64,000 bases of DNA from Brevundimonas sp. M20 (GTDB taxonomy: Bacteria > Pseudomonadota > Alphaproteobacteria > Caulobacterales > Caulobacteraceae): positions 3,053,001-3,117,000 of the forward strand of contig NZ_CP041243.1 of the NCBI RefSeq assembly GCF_006547065.1. The letters are read 5' to 3'. Below, one piece after another: positions 17,221 to 26,426 of this stretch. The notes beneath the pieces are model-generated. The model did no database searches. It was not told the origin of the DNA and was given only the letters and a program-made list of their open reading frames with translations. The position numbers were made by a program, and so were the translations under genes. Each line of letters begins with the position of its first letter. Position 1 is the first letter of the stretch.

Positions 17221-18195
17221 TCAGAACTTGAACGAGATCATCTTCTTCATGACGAAGATGCCGAGGCTCATCATGAAGACCGCGACCAGCAGCATGAACT
17301 GGCCGCGCGGATCGGTGAACAGCTTGGCCATGTAGGCCGGGGTCGTCATGCTGACGAGGATCATGACCGCGGGCGGCAGCGAACCGATGATGCCCGCCGA
17401 GGCGGTGGCTTCAGACGACAGCGCCTTGATCTTCTCGCCCATCATCTTGCGGGCGCGCAGCACGGTGGTCAGGTTCGACAGGGCCTCGGCCAGATTGCCC
17501 CCCGTCTTCTGCTGTATGCCGATCACGATGGCGAAGAACTTCAGCTCCGGCGTCGGCATGCGCTCGTACATCTTGTCCAGCGCCTGCGGCAGCGTCAGGC
17601 CTACGCCCATGCCCTCGACGAGCTTCTGGAACTCAGGGCCCAGCGGCGCCGGGCTCTCGCGAGCGATGATCTTGAAGCAGTCGTGGACCGGCAGGCCCGA
17701 TTTGATCCCCCGCACGATGACGTCGACCGCATCGGCGAAGAAACTGGAGAATTTCTTCATCCGGCGTTTGCCCAGGAAGCCAACGAACCAGCGCGGAAGA
17801 CCCAGCCCGACGATCACCGCCGCGCCGAGACAAATCAGAATGTTCAGCCCGAACACCAGCGGCAGCAGGAAGGCGAAGACGCCCATAACCGCGCTGATGA
17901 TCCAGAAGGCGCGAACCGTCGTGGACAGCCCCGCCTGCTTCAGCTTGGCGGACAGGCTGACTCGCGCCCTGCGCTCCGCCTTCTCCGATTCCTGCAACTG
18001 CAGCATGATCTGCTTGCGGCGGGCTTCGGGCGTGTTGGCGGCGGCGCGCTTGGCGGCGCTCGCGGCCTGTTTGGGACCGTTGAAGCTCTGGGCGCGCTTG
18101 ATCGCGGCGTCGCTGGAATCACCGCCGCCGACGAATGCCCAGCCCAGTCCGCCGATGGTGATGAACGCCAGAACGGCGGCGAGAATGGGAAGCAT
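17221..18195 (-). CDS. tadB: Tad pilus inner-membrane platform protein TadB (CpaG)
   Basis: A 324-residue GspF-family membrane protein. It has an N-terminal anchor (residues 1-22), a charged Ala/Lys-rich linker, two helices around residues 110-150, the F domain (FADAVDVIVRGIKSGLPVHDCF, about 179-200) and two C-terminal helices. It pairs with TadC in the pilus motor platform. It starts 5 nt after cpaF. Confidence 0.94.
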   Translation of the reverse strand: MLPILAAVLAFITIGGLGWAFVGGGDSSDAAIKRAQSFNGPKQAASAAKRAAANTPEARRKQIMLQLQESEKAERRARVSLSAKLKQAGLSTTVRAFWIISAVMGVFAFLLPLVFGLNILICLGAAVIVGLGLPRWFVGFLGKRRMKKFSSFFADAVDVIVRGIKSGLPVHDCFKIIARESPAPLGPEFQKLVEGMGVGLTLPQALDKMYERMPTPELKFFAIVIGIQQKTGGNLAEALSNLTTVLRARKMMGEKIKALSSEATASAGIIGSLPPAVMILVSMTTPAYMAKLFTDPRGQFMLLVAVFMMSLGIFVMKKMISFKF

Positions 18196-18200
18196 CGCGC

Positions 18201-19820
18201 CTACTCCGCCGCGTCGAGGGCTTCGGCCAGCTCGCGCTCCAGCCCGTAGTAGCGGGCTCGATCCCAGAAGCGGGGCCGGGCGATGCCGGTCGAACGGTGA
18301 CGGCCGACGATCTTGCCGTTCTCATCCTCGCCGGTGATCTCGTAGACGAACAGGTCCTGGGTGACGATCACATCGCCTTCCAGCCCGACCACCTCGGTGA
18401 TGTGGGTGATCCGGCGCGAACCGTCACGCAGACGGGCGGCCTGCACGATCACATCGACCGAGCCGACGATCATCTCGCGGATGGTTTTGGACGGCAGGCC
18501 GTAGCCGCCCATGGTGATCATCGACTCCATCCGGCTGATGGCTTCACGCGGGCTGTTGGCGTGCAGGGTGCCCATCGAGCCGTCATGGCCGGTGTTCATC
18601 GCCTGCAGCAGGTCGAAGGCTTCCGGGCCGCGGACTTCGCCGACGATGATCCGCTCGGGACGCATCCGCAGACAGTTCTTCACCAGATCCCGCATGGTGA
18701 TCTGGCCCTGACCTTCCAGGTTCGGCGGTCGGGTCTCCAGACGGACCACGTGCGGCTGTTGCAGCTGCAGTTCGGCGGCGTCCTCGCAGGTGATGACGCG
18801 CTCGGTCGGGTCGATGAAGGCTGTCAGGGTGTTCAGAAGGGTGGTCTTTCCCGAACCCGTACCGCCCGAAATGACCAGATTGCATCGCGATGCGCCGATG
18901 ACGCCGAGCACGCGGGCGCCCTCGGGACTGATGGAGGCGTACTCCACCAGATTCTTCATCGTCAGCTTGTCTTTCTTGAACTTCCGGATGGTCAGCGTCG
19001 GGCCATCGATCGCCAGCGGCGGGGCGATGACGTTCACGCGCGAGCCGTCCGGCAGACGGGCGTCGCAGATCGGGGAGCTTTCATCCACGCGGCGGCCGAC
19101 CTGCGACACGATCCGTTGGCAGATATTCATCAGCTGGCCGTTGTCGCGGAACCGCACATTGGTCAGCTGGACCTTGCCGCCGACTTCGATGAACACCCGG
19201 CCGGCGCCGTTGACCATGATGTCGGCGATGTCGTCGCGAGCCAGCAACGGCTCGAGTGGGCCGTAGCCGAGGACGTCGTTGACGATGTCCTGGACCAGAT
19301 GCTCCTGCTCGGCGACCGACATGGAGACGTTCTTGATCGCCACCAGCTCGGCGACGATGTCGCGAATTTCCTCAGCCGCCGTCTTGGGATCCAGCTGCGC
19401 CAGCTGGGCCAGGTCGATGGTGTTCATCAGCGCGTTGAAGATCGTCGTCTTCGTGGCGTGATAGTAGTCCGACTGCTCGCGGACGATCTCGGCGACCTGC
19501 TGGGCCTTCTTCAACTGCTCGAAGCCGGGGGTGGCCTTGGGGCCGGGACCGACGGTCTTGGGCTGTGGCGCGGCGGGCCGGGGACGCGACGCGAGCGCAT
19601 CCAGACGATCCACACCCACGGCCGAAGTCGGGGCTGAAGCGGCGGCGGGACGCGGGGCCTCGATTACATCAGCGTCTCCACCGAAGGCGAAGGCTTGCGT
19701 CTGAACCCCCTGCTGGGGCTGGAAGACCGGCTCGGCCGCAGGCGCGGCTTCAGGCGCCGCGGGTGCGGCGCGCGGGGCGACCGCGGGACTGCCGGGCTGA
19801 CCTGTGCGCTTGCCGAACAC
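18201..19820 (-). CDS. cpaF: Tad pilus assembly ATPase CpaF/TadA
   Basis: A 539-residue secretion ATPase of the GspE/VirB11 superfamily that powers both extension and retraction of Tad pili. An Ala/Pro-rich disordered N-terminus (1-100) precedes the conserved N-domain. The Walker A loop GGTGSGKT is at 319-326, an Asp box CEDAAELQL follows, Walker [10 protein letters not shown] is near 390-398, and the His box [12 protein letters not shown] comes next. It lies 3 nt after cpaE in the operon. Confidence 0.97.
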   Translation of the reverse strand: MFGKRTGQPGSPAVAPRAAPAAPEAAPAAEPVFQPQQGVQTQAFAFGGDADVIEAPRPAAASAPTSAVGVDRLDALASRPRPAAPQPKTVGPGPKATPGFEQLKKAQQVAEIVREQSDYYHATKTTIFNALMNTIDLAQLAQLDPKTAAEEIRDIVAELVAIKNVSMSVAEQEHLVQDIVNDVLGYGPLEPLLARDDIADIMVNGAGRVFIEVGGKVQLTNVRFRDNGQLMNICQRIVSQVGRRVDESSPICDARLPDGSRVNVIAPPLAIDGPTLTIRKFKKDKLTMKNLVEYASISPEGARVLGVIGASRCNLVISGGTGSGKTTLLNTLTAFIDPTERVITCEDAAELQLQQPHVVRLETRPPNLEGQGQITMRDLVKNCLRMRPERIIVGEVRGPEAFDLLQAMNTGHDGSMGTLHANSPREAISRMESMITMGGYGLPSKTIREMIVGSVDVIVQAARLRDGSRRITHITEVVGLEGDVIVTQDLFVYEITGEDENGKIVGRHRSTGIARPRFWDRARYYGLERELAEALDAAE

Positions 19821-19823
19821 GCC

Positions 19824-21380
19824 TTAAGACTTCTTCCTGAACAGACCCGAGAACATCGAGGACTTGCCGCCGGAGGCCTTCGGACCGGACAGCAGGGGAA
19901 CCTCGCGACGCGAGACGATCTGGGCCAGGGTCTGGAAGGCCTCGGCCGCCTTGGACTTGCCGCCCGCATCCAGGATCATCTGGCCGTTGTTTGCGGCGGC
20001 CCCGAAGGTCTTGGCGTCGAACGGAATGATCAGACTGGGGTGGACGCCCAGCGCATTGCCGAACTCCTTGGCCGGGATTTCCGGACGACCGGGCACGCCG
20101 ACCTGATTGAGCACCAGCCGGGGCGGCGCGTCGTTGGGGCGGCCCTGCCTGATCAGGTCGATCATGTTCTTGGCATTGCGCAGCGAGGCCAGGTCCGGGG
20201 TGGCCACGACCACCACTTCGTCGGCGCTGATCAGCGTACGGCGCATCCAGGACGACCAGACGTGCGGCAGGTCCAGCACCACGAAGGGCGCCGTGGCGCG
20301 AATCCGGGTAGTCACTTCCTCGAAGGCGTCCGAGCTGATCTCCCAGTCGGCGTCGAGCGTGGCGGGCGCGGCGAACAGGCTGAGCTTGTCGGTGCAGCGA
20401 ACCATCATCCGGTCCAGCAGAACAGGGTCCAGACGATCCGGCTGGGACAAGGCGTCGGCCACGCCGTTCAGCGGGTCCTGATTGAAGTCCAGACCGGCGG
20501 TGCCGAACGGCAGGTCATAGTCCACGATGACCGTGTTGGCGCCGATCCGCTCGGACATCGCATAGGCGGTGTTGTGCGCGACGGAGCTGGAGCCCGCACC
20601 GCCCCGGGCGCCGACAAAGGCGATGGATCGGCCGACGAAGGGCTGGGCCGGATCGGCGAACAGGCCGCCGATGGCCGAGATCAGTTGCAGCGGCTGGAGC
20701 GGGGCGACGAGGTACTCGCTGACCCCACGGCGCATCAGCTCGCGGAACAGCAGGATGTCGTTGGTCGCGCCGACAACGATGACCTTGGTGCCTGCGTCGC
20801 AGACTTCAGCCAGTTGATCGACTTCCCACAGCAGGGTCTGCGGGTCCTTGAGGCATTCGACCACGATCAGCGGCGGGGTCGGCTCGTGCTGGTAGGCCTC
20901 GACCGCCGCAGCGACGCCGCCGACGCGAATCTGTGTCGTGGCGCGCGACAGGCGGCGATCCTGACCGGCGCGTTCCGCGGCGGCCAACGTATCCTGACGC
21001 TCGGCGAAGACGTGGATGGCGATGCGCGGGACCGATACCTCGGCGGTGTGGCCGGCGCTGATCGGCGGCGAGAAGGCCGCACTGGCCCCGGCGACCAGAT
21101 CCCCCACCGGATTGAAGTCACCGCCGTGCGAGGCCGGTTCCGGCAGGGCCGGGCGCTCCGGGTGGGGCGCGGGGGGCTGGGTCTGGGCAGCGGGAGCCGT
21201 GAACTGAAGCGGCGGGCGGCGACCGGCCTCGGGGTCGGTCATCCCGGGCTCGGCGGGGAAGACTTCCGGCGCAGGAAAGGCCGAAGCAGCAGGAGCCCCC
21301 TGGGCGACATAGCCCATGTCGAGGTCGAACTCGTCGTCCTCGAAGTCGTCGAATGCGCGGGGGGCGAAGGCGTTGCTCAT
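19824..21380 (-). CDS. cpaE: Pilus assembly/localisation protein CpaE (TadZ)
   Basis: A 518-residue protein with a disordered Pro-rich N-terminus, a receiver-like atypical domain (about 165-260) and a ParA/MinD-type ATPase domain with a deviant Walker A (FVGARGGAGSSSVAHN, about 273-288). TadZ proteins place the pilus machine at a pole; in Caulobacter CpaE localisation depends on PodJ, whose gene is at the start of this window. Between cpaD (6-nt gap) and cpaF. Confidence 0.94.
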   Translation of the reverse strand: MSNAFAPRAFDDFEDDEFDLDMGYVAQGAPAASAFPAPEVFPAEPGMTDPEAGRRPPLQFTAPAAQTQPPAPHPERPALPEPASHGGDFNPVGDLVAGASAAFSPPISAGHTAEVSVPRIAIHVFAERQDTLAAAERAGQDRRLSRATTQIRVGGVAAAVEAYQHEPTPPLIVVECLKDPQTLLWEVDQLAEVCDAGTKVIVVGATNDILLFRELMRRGVSEYLVAPLQPLQLISAIGGLFADPAQPFVGRSIAFVGARGGAGSSSVAHNTAYAMSERIGANTVIVDYDLPFGTAGLDFNQDPLNGVADALSQPDRLDPVLLDRMMVRCTDKLSLFAAPATLDADWEISSDAFEEVTTRIRATAPFVVLDLPHVWSSWMRRTLISADEVVVVATPDLASLRNAKNMIDLIRQGRPNDAPPRLVLNQVGVPGRPEIPAKEFGNALGVHPSLIIPFDAKTFGAAANNGQMILDAGGKSKAAEAFQTLAQIVSRREVPLLSGPKASGGKSSMFSGLFRKKS

Positions 21381-21386
21381 TGTGAC

Positions 21387-22061
21387 CTAGTCCACAGCCC
21401 GGGAGATGCCGCCCTGGATCAGGGTCTCCTGCGGCGCGGAGGTGGCCTGTCCCTTGCGGTAGTTGTCGAAGACGACCGCGGCGCGTCCGGAGTCGGCAGG
21501 GCTGACAGCCCTGGCCGCGAGGATGTCGCGCGGGTCCGCGATCTGGGCGGCCATGTTGGCGGTAATGGCGCAGCCGAGCCCGGGGGAAGATTCGTTGGAG
21601 AAGCGCGATCCCATGTCGCGACGCTCGGCGGCGCAGTTCGGGATCGCCGCACGGACGGTTTCGAACCCGGCCAGAACCGGCGCCCGGGGATCTGGCGCAT
21701 CGTAGCCGGTCACCTCGATGTTGCGGGCGGGCACGCCGACCGCTTCGAGCGCCGAGCGCACGGCCCAGGTCTGGCGGGAGGCGGCAGGGTCATCGCCGGA
21801 CGGCCCCTGCACCTGAATACGGCCGACGCCGGCTCCGGCGTATCGGGCCGCCAGCTCGCGCAGGGCGGCGATCTGGGTTTGCGACAAGCCGTCCTCGTGC
21901 ACCGCCAGGGCGATGCGATCCAGACCGGGCTCGGTCTGGAGCGAATATCGGCTCAGCGGGTTCAGGGGCGGCGGCTCGGACGCGCCGGACGAGGCGCAGC
22001 CGGCCAGCAGGGCCGCGGCGGACAGGGTGAGGAGCAGGGAACGCATCACGGGAGCCCTCAT
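21387..22061 (-). CDS. cpaD: Pilus assembly lipoprotein CpaD
   Basis: A 224-residue protein with a lipoprotein signal (hydrophobic residues 6-19, lipobox LLAGC with C22). The CpaD family body includes ELAARYAGAGVGRIQVQGPSG and the C-terminal region with FSNESSPGLGCAITANMAAQI. It acts at the outer membrane with the CpaC secretin. Its start overlaps the cpaC stop by 4 nt. Confidence 0.93.
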   Translation of the reverse strand: MRAPVMRSLLLTLSAAALLAGCASSGASEPPPLNPLSRYSLQTEPGLDRIALAVHEDGLSQTQIAALRELAARYAGAGVGRIQVQGPSGDDPAASRQTWAVRSALEAVGVPARNIEVTGYDAPDPRAPVLAGFETVRAAIPNCAAERRDMGSRFSNESSPGLGCAITANMAAQIADPRDILAARAVSPADSGRAAVVFDNYRKGQATSAPQETLIQGGISRAVD

Positions 22062-23482
22062 TCGATCACATAGCCGACGGGGCCGTTCCAGCCGGAACGA
22101 CCGGCCATCGCGGCGCCCTCGCGCGGCGCATAGTGCTGGTCCAGTTGACCGAAAAGCAGGGTCTGGGCGTCGTTGGCCATCTGCAGGCCGTCAGCGGGCG
22201 TCTGCATCGTTCCGGCCGCCGTCGGCGAGACGATGTAGGCCTCGACGATGATGACCAGCTCGGTCTCGCCGGAGATGTAGTCGCGCGATCGGAACAGGGC
22301 GCCCAGCACCGGCAGTTCGCCCAGCGCCGGAAGCGAGTCGATGTTCTGGCGGGTATCTTCACGCAGCAGGCCGGCGATCATCAGCGAGCCGCCCGAAGGC
22401 AGTTCGACCGTATTCGAGGCTCTGCGAACATTCAGTCCCGGAATGACCAGGGCGCGATCAGCGCCGCCGCCGAGGGTGAAGGCGCCGACCTGGGTCAGTT
22501 CAGATACTTCGGTCGACAGCTGCAGGGAGATACGGCCCGGCGACAGAACGATCGGACGAACCGCGAGACGCACGCCGTAGGGCTTGAACTCGACCGTCAC
22601 CTTGGAGGCGCCGCTGTCCGAGCTTTCCTGTCCGACCGGAACGGGGAACTCTCCACCCGCGAGGAATTCGGCGGCCTCGCCGTTGGCGGTGGTGATGTTC
22701 GGCTCGGCCAGAATGCGGACCAGACCGGCGCGTTCGAAGGCGCGCAGGGCCGCGTTGGTGCTCGATCCGTCACCCGCGCTGTCGGTATAGCGGATGATGC
22801 CGCCGCCCAGTTGGTTGCCGTTGACCGCAAAGGTGGCGCCCTGCGTCAGCGACAGACCGGTTCCCACGCTGGCCAGGACGGCCGTGGCATCAAAGCCCAG
22901 TTGTTTGATCGCGGTGCGCTGCACCTCGACGACGCGAGCGCGGACCATGACCTGATCGGAGCCGGCTATGGTCATCATGTTGATGACCTTGTCCGGCGAC
23001 GCCACGAAGGCGCGGGCGACCTGGCTGGCGCGATCCGCCTCACCGGGGCTGAAGACCGTGCCGGTCAGGATGATGCTGTCATTCACCGCCTCGGCGTGAA
23101 CGTTGGCGTTCGGCATGACCCGGTTGAGCGTATCCTGCAGGGCCGAAACACCGGCATCGACGCGGACACGCAGCGACAGGATGGTGCGGCCGGCGCTGTC
23201 CAGCACCACGGCGTCCGTCTCACCCGGCTGCAGGCCGATGATGGTGATGCGGCGCGGCGAGTGCAGCATGGCCTCGGCCACCTGCGGGTTGGGCACGATC
23301 ACATCGCGGGCGTCCGCCGGCAGATCAACGGCCATGGACGATCCGCGCGGCAGGCTGATCAGCTGGGACTGTGACCCCATCGAGACGGCGGCCCGGCTCT
23401 GGGCGAAGGCCGGAGCCGGGGTGACCGGGCTGGTCGCGACGACGGTCAGACCCGCCAGGGTGACGGCGAGGAAACGCTTCAT
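22058..23482 (-). CDS. cpaC: Outer-membrane secretin CpaC (RcpA)
   Basis: A 474-residue secretin of the type II/III secretion family, with a signal peptide ending AFAQ (about residue 28). The pilus N-domain (LPRGSSMAVDLPADARDVIV) and a BON-like domain (about 105-165) come first. The secretin core follows, with EFLAGGEFPVPVG and the late VELPSGGSLMIAGLL signature. It forms the pore through which the pilus leaves the cell. It overlaps cpaB by 4 nt and cpaD by 4 nt. Confidence 0.96.
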   Translation of the reverse strand: MKRFLAVTLAGLTVVATSPVTPAPAFAQSRAAVSMGSQSQLISLPRGSSMAVDLPADARDVIVPNPQVAEAMLHSPRRITIIGLQPGETDAVVLDSAGRTILSLRVRVDAGVSALQDTLNRVMPNANVHAEAVNDSIILTGTVFSPGEADRASQVARAFVASPDKVINMMTIAGSDQVMVRARVVEVQRTAIKQLGFDATAVLASVGTGLSLTQGATFAVNGNQLGGGIIRYTDSAGDGSSTNAALRAFERAGLVRILAEPNITTANGEAAEFLAGGEFPVPVGQESSDSGASKVTVEFKPYGVRLAVRPIVLSPGRISLQLSTEVSELTQVGAFTLGGGADRALVIPGLNVRRASNTVELPSGGSLMIAGLLREDTRQNIDSLPALGELPVLGALFRSRDYISGETELVIIVEAYIVSPTAAGTMQTPADGLQMANDAQTLLFGQLDQHYAPREGAAMAGRSGWNGPVGYVIE

Positions 23483-24399
23483 TGGACCACCACCACGTCA
23501 GGGGCGCCGCCACGATAGATGCGCACCGCCGAGCTCTGACGCGGCGAGGCGGCCACCCGGCCCGAAGGACCGCCGGTGTCGGCGTAGGAGCGCAGGACGA
23601 GGCTCAGTTCACCCTCGGACTTGGCCAGAGCCAGCGCCTCGGCGTCGAGCGGCCCGACCTCGAGGGTCGCCGTCGCGCCGATCACGGCCTGGGCGTCGTC
23701 GCCCGCACGGGTGGACTGGTCTATCGCCAGCACCTTGATGTTCTGCATGACCGTCGCCGAGGTGAATTTGGCGCGGTCACTGTCGGAGTTGCCGACATTG
23801 GACAGATTGGTTTCGCGGGTCAGGACCACATCGACCCGGTCGCCCGGCAGGATGAAACCGCCGGCGGCCGTCTCCACGGTCACGCGGATCGCCATGGCGC
23901 GCATGCCCGGCTCGAGATAGGCTGCCATGTAGCCGCTGTCGCCGGCGCGCACGATCTTGCGCATGACGATGGGCTCACCGGCCAGAATGGGTTCGCGAAC
24001 CACCGATCCGATGTAGTCGGCCTTGGCGCCGCCCGTGGCGAGGTCGGTGGCGGCGCGGGTCACGGAAGCGACAGCGCCTTCAGGCTTGTCATCCGCCTTT
24101 TCCGCATCGGCGGGGGTCGGCGACGACGGGACCGGCACCGATCCGTCGGTGATGAAGACCGGATTGACCTCATCTACGGGCCAGTCCTTCCAGGTCATGT
24201 CGGCGTCCGTCAGACGCTGACCGGGCTGGAGATCCTTGGCGGCGACGAGAACCTTGGCCATCGGGCGGGTTTCGGCCGGAGCCGCCGTTGCGACTGCGGT
24301 CGGCTGGCCGGAGGACGACCCCATGGCGCGAACCACAAACGCCAGACCGATAGCAGCCACGGCGGCGATGCAGATCACGATGATACGGGCAGGCTTCAT
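23479..24399 (-). CDS. cpaB: Flp pilus assembly protein CpaB (RcpC)
   Basis: A 306-residue protein with one N-terminal membrane anchor (residues 4-22) and a periplasmic SAF domain: AKDLQPGQRLTDADMTWKDWP, then RKIVRAGDSGYMAAYLEPGMRAMAI and LPGDRVDVVLTRE. It probably assists secretin function. The ATG at 24399 has GGAG 7 nt upstream; the frame is open to 24429 without a ribosome site. Confidence 0.94.
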   Translation of the reverse strand: MKPARIIVICIAAVAAIGLAFVVRAMGSSSGQPTAVATAAPAETRPMAKVLVAAKDLQPGQRLTDADMTWKDWPVDEVNPVFITDGSVPVPSSPTPADAEKADDKPEGAVASVTRAATDLATGGAKADYIGSVVREPILAGEPIVMRKIVRAGDSGYMAAYLEPGMRAMAIRVTVETAAGGFILPGDRVDVVLTRETNLSNVGNSDSDRAKFTSATVMQNIKVLAIDQSTRAGDDAQAVIGATATLEVGPLDAEALALAKSEGELSLVLRSYADTGGPSGRVAASPRQSSAVRIYRGGAPDVVVVQ

Positions 24400-24431
24400 C
24401 GACGGTCTCCGGCGGGCGATCCCGGACACGT

Positions 24432-24484
24432 GAATCGGTCCTTCGGCCCCCTACCGTTAACGACCATGCCGGGCGCGGGTTAAC
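24432..24484. promoter_or_regulatory. Possible cell-cycle control region before cpaB
   Basis: Two GTTAAC words (24456-24461 and 24479-24484) lie 23 nt apart, about two helix turns. A GAATC (GANTC) site lies at 24432-24436. All are within 90 nt upstream of the cpaB start. They resemble CtrA half sites and a CcrM site; function inferred only. Confidence 0.3.
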
Positions 24485-24523
24485 GCGGACCTAAATCGTG
24501 GGTCGGCGGAGCGGCCGGCGCTC

Positions 24524-25036
24524 TCAGCGGCTGATGAAAAGCGCCACCAGAGGAGACGCGGGATAGGCCAGCAGGGCTCCGGCTGCGATGGCGACGCCGT
24601 AGGGAATATCACCCTTGGGCTCCATCAACTGGACGACCCAGCCCGGAGCGCCGGCCAGATAGGGGCGCGAGTGACCCCGCGCCAGCATGAGGAACAGACA
24701 GAACAGCCCGCCCATCAGACCAGTATAGACCAGGAACATGCCGGAGCCCTGAAGGCCCAGCCAGAGGCAGGCCGCGGCCATCAACTTGGCGTCCCCGCCG
24801 CCGATCCAGCGCAGGGCGAACATCCCGGCGCCGACCACCAGCGCGGCGAACCCCACGCCCAGATGGACAGCAAATCCGACCGGTCCCAGGCCCGAGATGA
24901 AGGCGACCGGCAGGAAGGACAGGACCAGCAGCCCCGAAATCCAGTTCGGAATCTTCATCGTGGTCAGGTCGTTCAGACCGCCGACGATGACAAGAACGGG
25001 CATGATGCCGAGAAGGGCCAAGATCACGGTGTCCAT
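24524..25036 (-). CDS. cpaA: Prepilin peptidase CpaA (TadV)
   Basis: A 170-residue A24-family aspartic membrane peptidase that cleaves the pilin leader. Five to six hydrophobic segments are present. The first catalytic Asp is in GGLNDLTTMKIPN (D23) and the second in WIGGGDAKLMAA (about D93). The ATG at 25036 is the natural start; upstream codons run into the pilA terminator. It lies between pilA and cpaB. Confidence 0.95.
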   Translation of the reverse strand: MDTVILALLGIMPVLVIVGGLNDLTTMKIPNWISGLLVLSFLPVAFISGLGPVGFAVHLGVGFAALVVGAGMFALRWIGGGDAKLMAAACLWLGLQGSGMFLVYTGLMGGLFCLFLMLARGHSRPYLAGAPGWVVQLMEPKGDIPYGVAIAAGALLAYPASPLVALFISR

Positions 25037-25082
25037 GGACTCAGTCTGCACGGACGCGGTTAAGACCCGGTTTCCCTCAAAC

Positions 25083-25114
25083 AAAAAGGGCCGGAGCGTG
25101 ATGCTCCGGCCCTT
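25083..25114 (-). terminator. Intrinsic terminator after the first pilA copy
   Basis: AAGGGCCGGAGC, 5-nt loop, and the perfect 12-bp complement, followed on the minus strand by a run of T. It would separate strong pilA transcription from cpaA. Confidence 0.9.
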
Positions 25115-25137
25115 CCGATGCTCATGGTGCGGCCGGC

Positions 25138-25323
25138 TTAGGTGCTGGCCGGAGCGGAGCCCGCCATGCCGTCGGTCACGGCCTGGAACTTGTCGCGGAT
25201 CGTGGTGCCCAGCGCGGTGACGGCCGAGATGATCACGACGGCGATGAGGGCGGCGATCAGGCCGTACTCGATAGCGGTGGCGCCCGACTCGTCGGACATG
25301 AATTTCGAAACGAACTTGGTCAT
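25138..25323 (-). CDS. pilA: Flp-type major pilin PilA, copy 1
   Basis: A 61-residue type IVb pilin. A short leader (MTKFVSKFMSDESG) is cut by CpaA before ATAIEYGLIAALIAVVII, which carries the Flp-motif E and Y that the family needs. The C-terminal tail is TDGMAGSAPAST. It differs from the second copy by a single residue (V5 versus I5) and at 4 of 186 nucleotides. It has its own promoter and terminator. Confidence 0.96.
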   Translation of the reverse strand: MTKFVSKFMSDESGATAIEYGLIAALIAVVIISAVTALGTTIRDKFQAVTDGMAGSAPAST

Positions 25324-25439
25324 CTGGTCGTCCTTTCCCCTTGGGAGCAGCTGATCGGCAAACGAGGAAGCCGGTCACCCGTCCGCCCCTACAGCTTCAA
25401 CATGAGACGGCTCAGGTTAAACCCACGCGTACTTTTATG

Positions 25440-25456
25440 TTTACCGTCGCGTTTAC
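25440..25456 (-). promoter_or_regulatory. CtrA-like site upstream of pilA copy 1
   Basis: TTTAC, 7 nt, TTTAC (plus-strand reading), 117 nt upstream of the start. A GGTTAAA word at 25415-25421 lies 25 nt away. The same two words with the same 25-nt spacing are found before copy 2. CtrA controls pilA in Caulobacter; the match to TTAA-N7-TTAAC is imperfect. Confidence 0.4.
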
Positions 25457-25492
25457 TTTGATCGCCGGATTTTCGGCATTCCAGCAAAGCAA

Positions 25493-25522
25493 AAGGGCCG
25501 GGGCGCGATGGCCCCGGCCCTT
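25493..25522 (-). terminator. Intrinsic terminator after the second pilA copy
   Basis: AAGGGCCGGGGC pairs perfectly over 12 bp with GCCCCGGCCCTT across a 6-nt loop. A TTTT run follows on the minus strand. It closely resembles the terminator of copy 1, so the duplication covered gene and terminator. Confidence 0.9.
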
Positions 25523-25550
25523 CGCCGGTTTCAAGACCTTGCGGCAGCGT

Positions 25551-25736
25551 TTAGGTGCTGGCCGGGGCGGAGCCCGCCATGCCGTCGGTCACGGCCTGGA
25601 ACTTGTCGCGGATCGTGGTGCCCAGCGCGGTGACGGCCGAGATGATCACGACGGCGATGAGGGCGGCGATCAGGCCGTACTCGATGGCGGTGGCGCCCGA
25701 CTCGTCGGACATGAACTTCGAAATGAACTTGGTCAT
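25551..25736 (-). CDS. pilA: Flp-type major pilin PilA, copy 2
   Basis: A 61-residue type IVb pilin, 60 of 61 residues identical to copy 1, with the same processing site and Flp motif (ATAIEYGLIAALIAVVII). It is the more upstream copy. The start at 25736 (MTKFISKFMSD) is preferred to upstream in-frame codons because it matches copy 1 exactly. Confidence 0.96.
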   Translation of the reverse strand: MTKFISKFMSDESGATAIEYGLIAALIAVVIISAVTALGTTIRDKFQAVTDGMAGSAPAST

Positions 25737-25864
25737 GAGCTTTGATCCTTGGGAACAGAGGTTTAGCGAGCTAACTGACGCGGGGGGAGCCGGCAGCCCG
25801 CTTGACCCCCAAAACGCAGGATGGTTATCGCCCGGATCGGTTAAAGTCTGGTCTGCGCTCTTGG

Positions 25865-25880
25865 TTACTCTGTGGTTTAC
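25865..25880 (-). promoter_or_regulatory. CtrA-like site upstream of pilA copy 2
   Basis: TTAC, 7 nt, TTTAC, 129 nt upstream of the start. A GGTTAAA word (25839-25845) lies at the same distance as in copy 1. Conservation between the two promoters, whose other bases differ, supports a functional site. Confidence 0.4.
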
Positions 25881-26003
25881 TCTAAAAAACTGCAGCAACG
25901 CTGACCTGGTGAGCTGTTCCGGGTCATTTCAGACTTTCTTGAGGATTGAACGGCAGTGTTCGGCCACGCTCCCGCGCGCGCCCGTTCATTGGAAGTCGTC
26001 GCC

Positions 26004-26420
26004 ATGTCCCGCCCGATCCGTTTCGCCGCCGTCCTCGCCGCAGCCGCCGTCATGGCCGCCCCCGCGGTCGTCTCGGCCCAGTCCGCCAGCCTGAATGTCG
26101 AGATCGATCAGGCGCGCCGGGTGCAGCTGCGTGGCGCGGCGGGCTCGGTCATCGTGGGCAATCCGGCCATCGCCGACGTCACCGTCGTGGACGCCAACAC
26201 CCTCTACATCACCGGCAAGGGCTATGGCGTGACCGAGGTGATCGCGGTCGATGCCGTCGGCCGCACCGTCTTCCAGAGCCAGGTCGTCGTGACCTCGGGC
26301 GACGGCGGTGGTCGCGTCCGCGTCTGGCGCGGCGCGCAGGCGACGGAGATGGCCTGCGCCAGCTCGTGCTCGCCCTCCGTCCGCGCCGCCGGCAGCAACG
26401 CCGGACAACCGACTCCGTAA
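26004..26420 (+). CDS. CpaC-N-like periplasmic pilus protein
   Basis: A 138-residue exported protein with a signal peptide ending VVSAQ (about residue 24). The rest is the pilus/secretin N-terminal domain (GSVIVGNPAIADVTVVDANTLYITGKGYG), as at the start of CpaC but without the secretin pore. In Caulobacter, accessory cpa genes near this locus encode such a protein next to TadE-like pseudopilins. The ATG at 26004 directly precedes the signal peptide. Confidence 0.85.
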   Translation: MSRPIRFAAVLAAAAVMAAPAVVSAQSASLNVEIDQARRVQLRGAAGSVIVGNPAIADVTVVDANTLYITGKGYGVTEVIAVDAVGRTVFQSQVVVTSGDGGGRVRVWRGAQATEMACASSCSPSVRAAGSNAGQPTP

Positions 26421-26426
26421 CGCCCG

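Noticed and set aside
16204..18249. 681-residue plus-strand frame over tadC and tadB
   Set aside because: Antisense shadow rich in His, Gln and Arg; no motif.
19695..22073. 792-residue plus-strand frame over cpaE and cpaD
   Set aside because: Antisense shadow of clearly recognised pilus genes; no ribosome site or domain.
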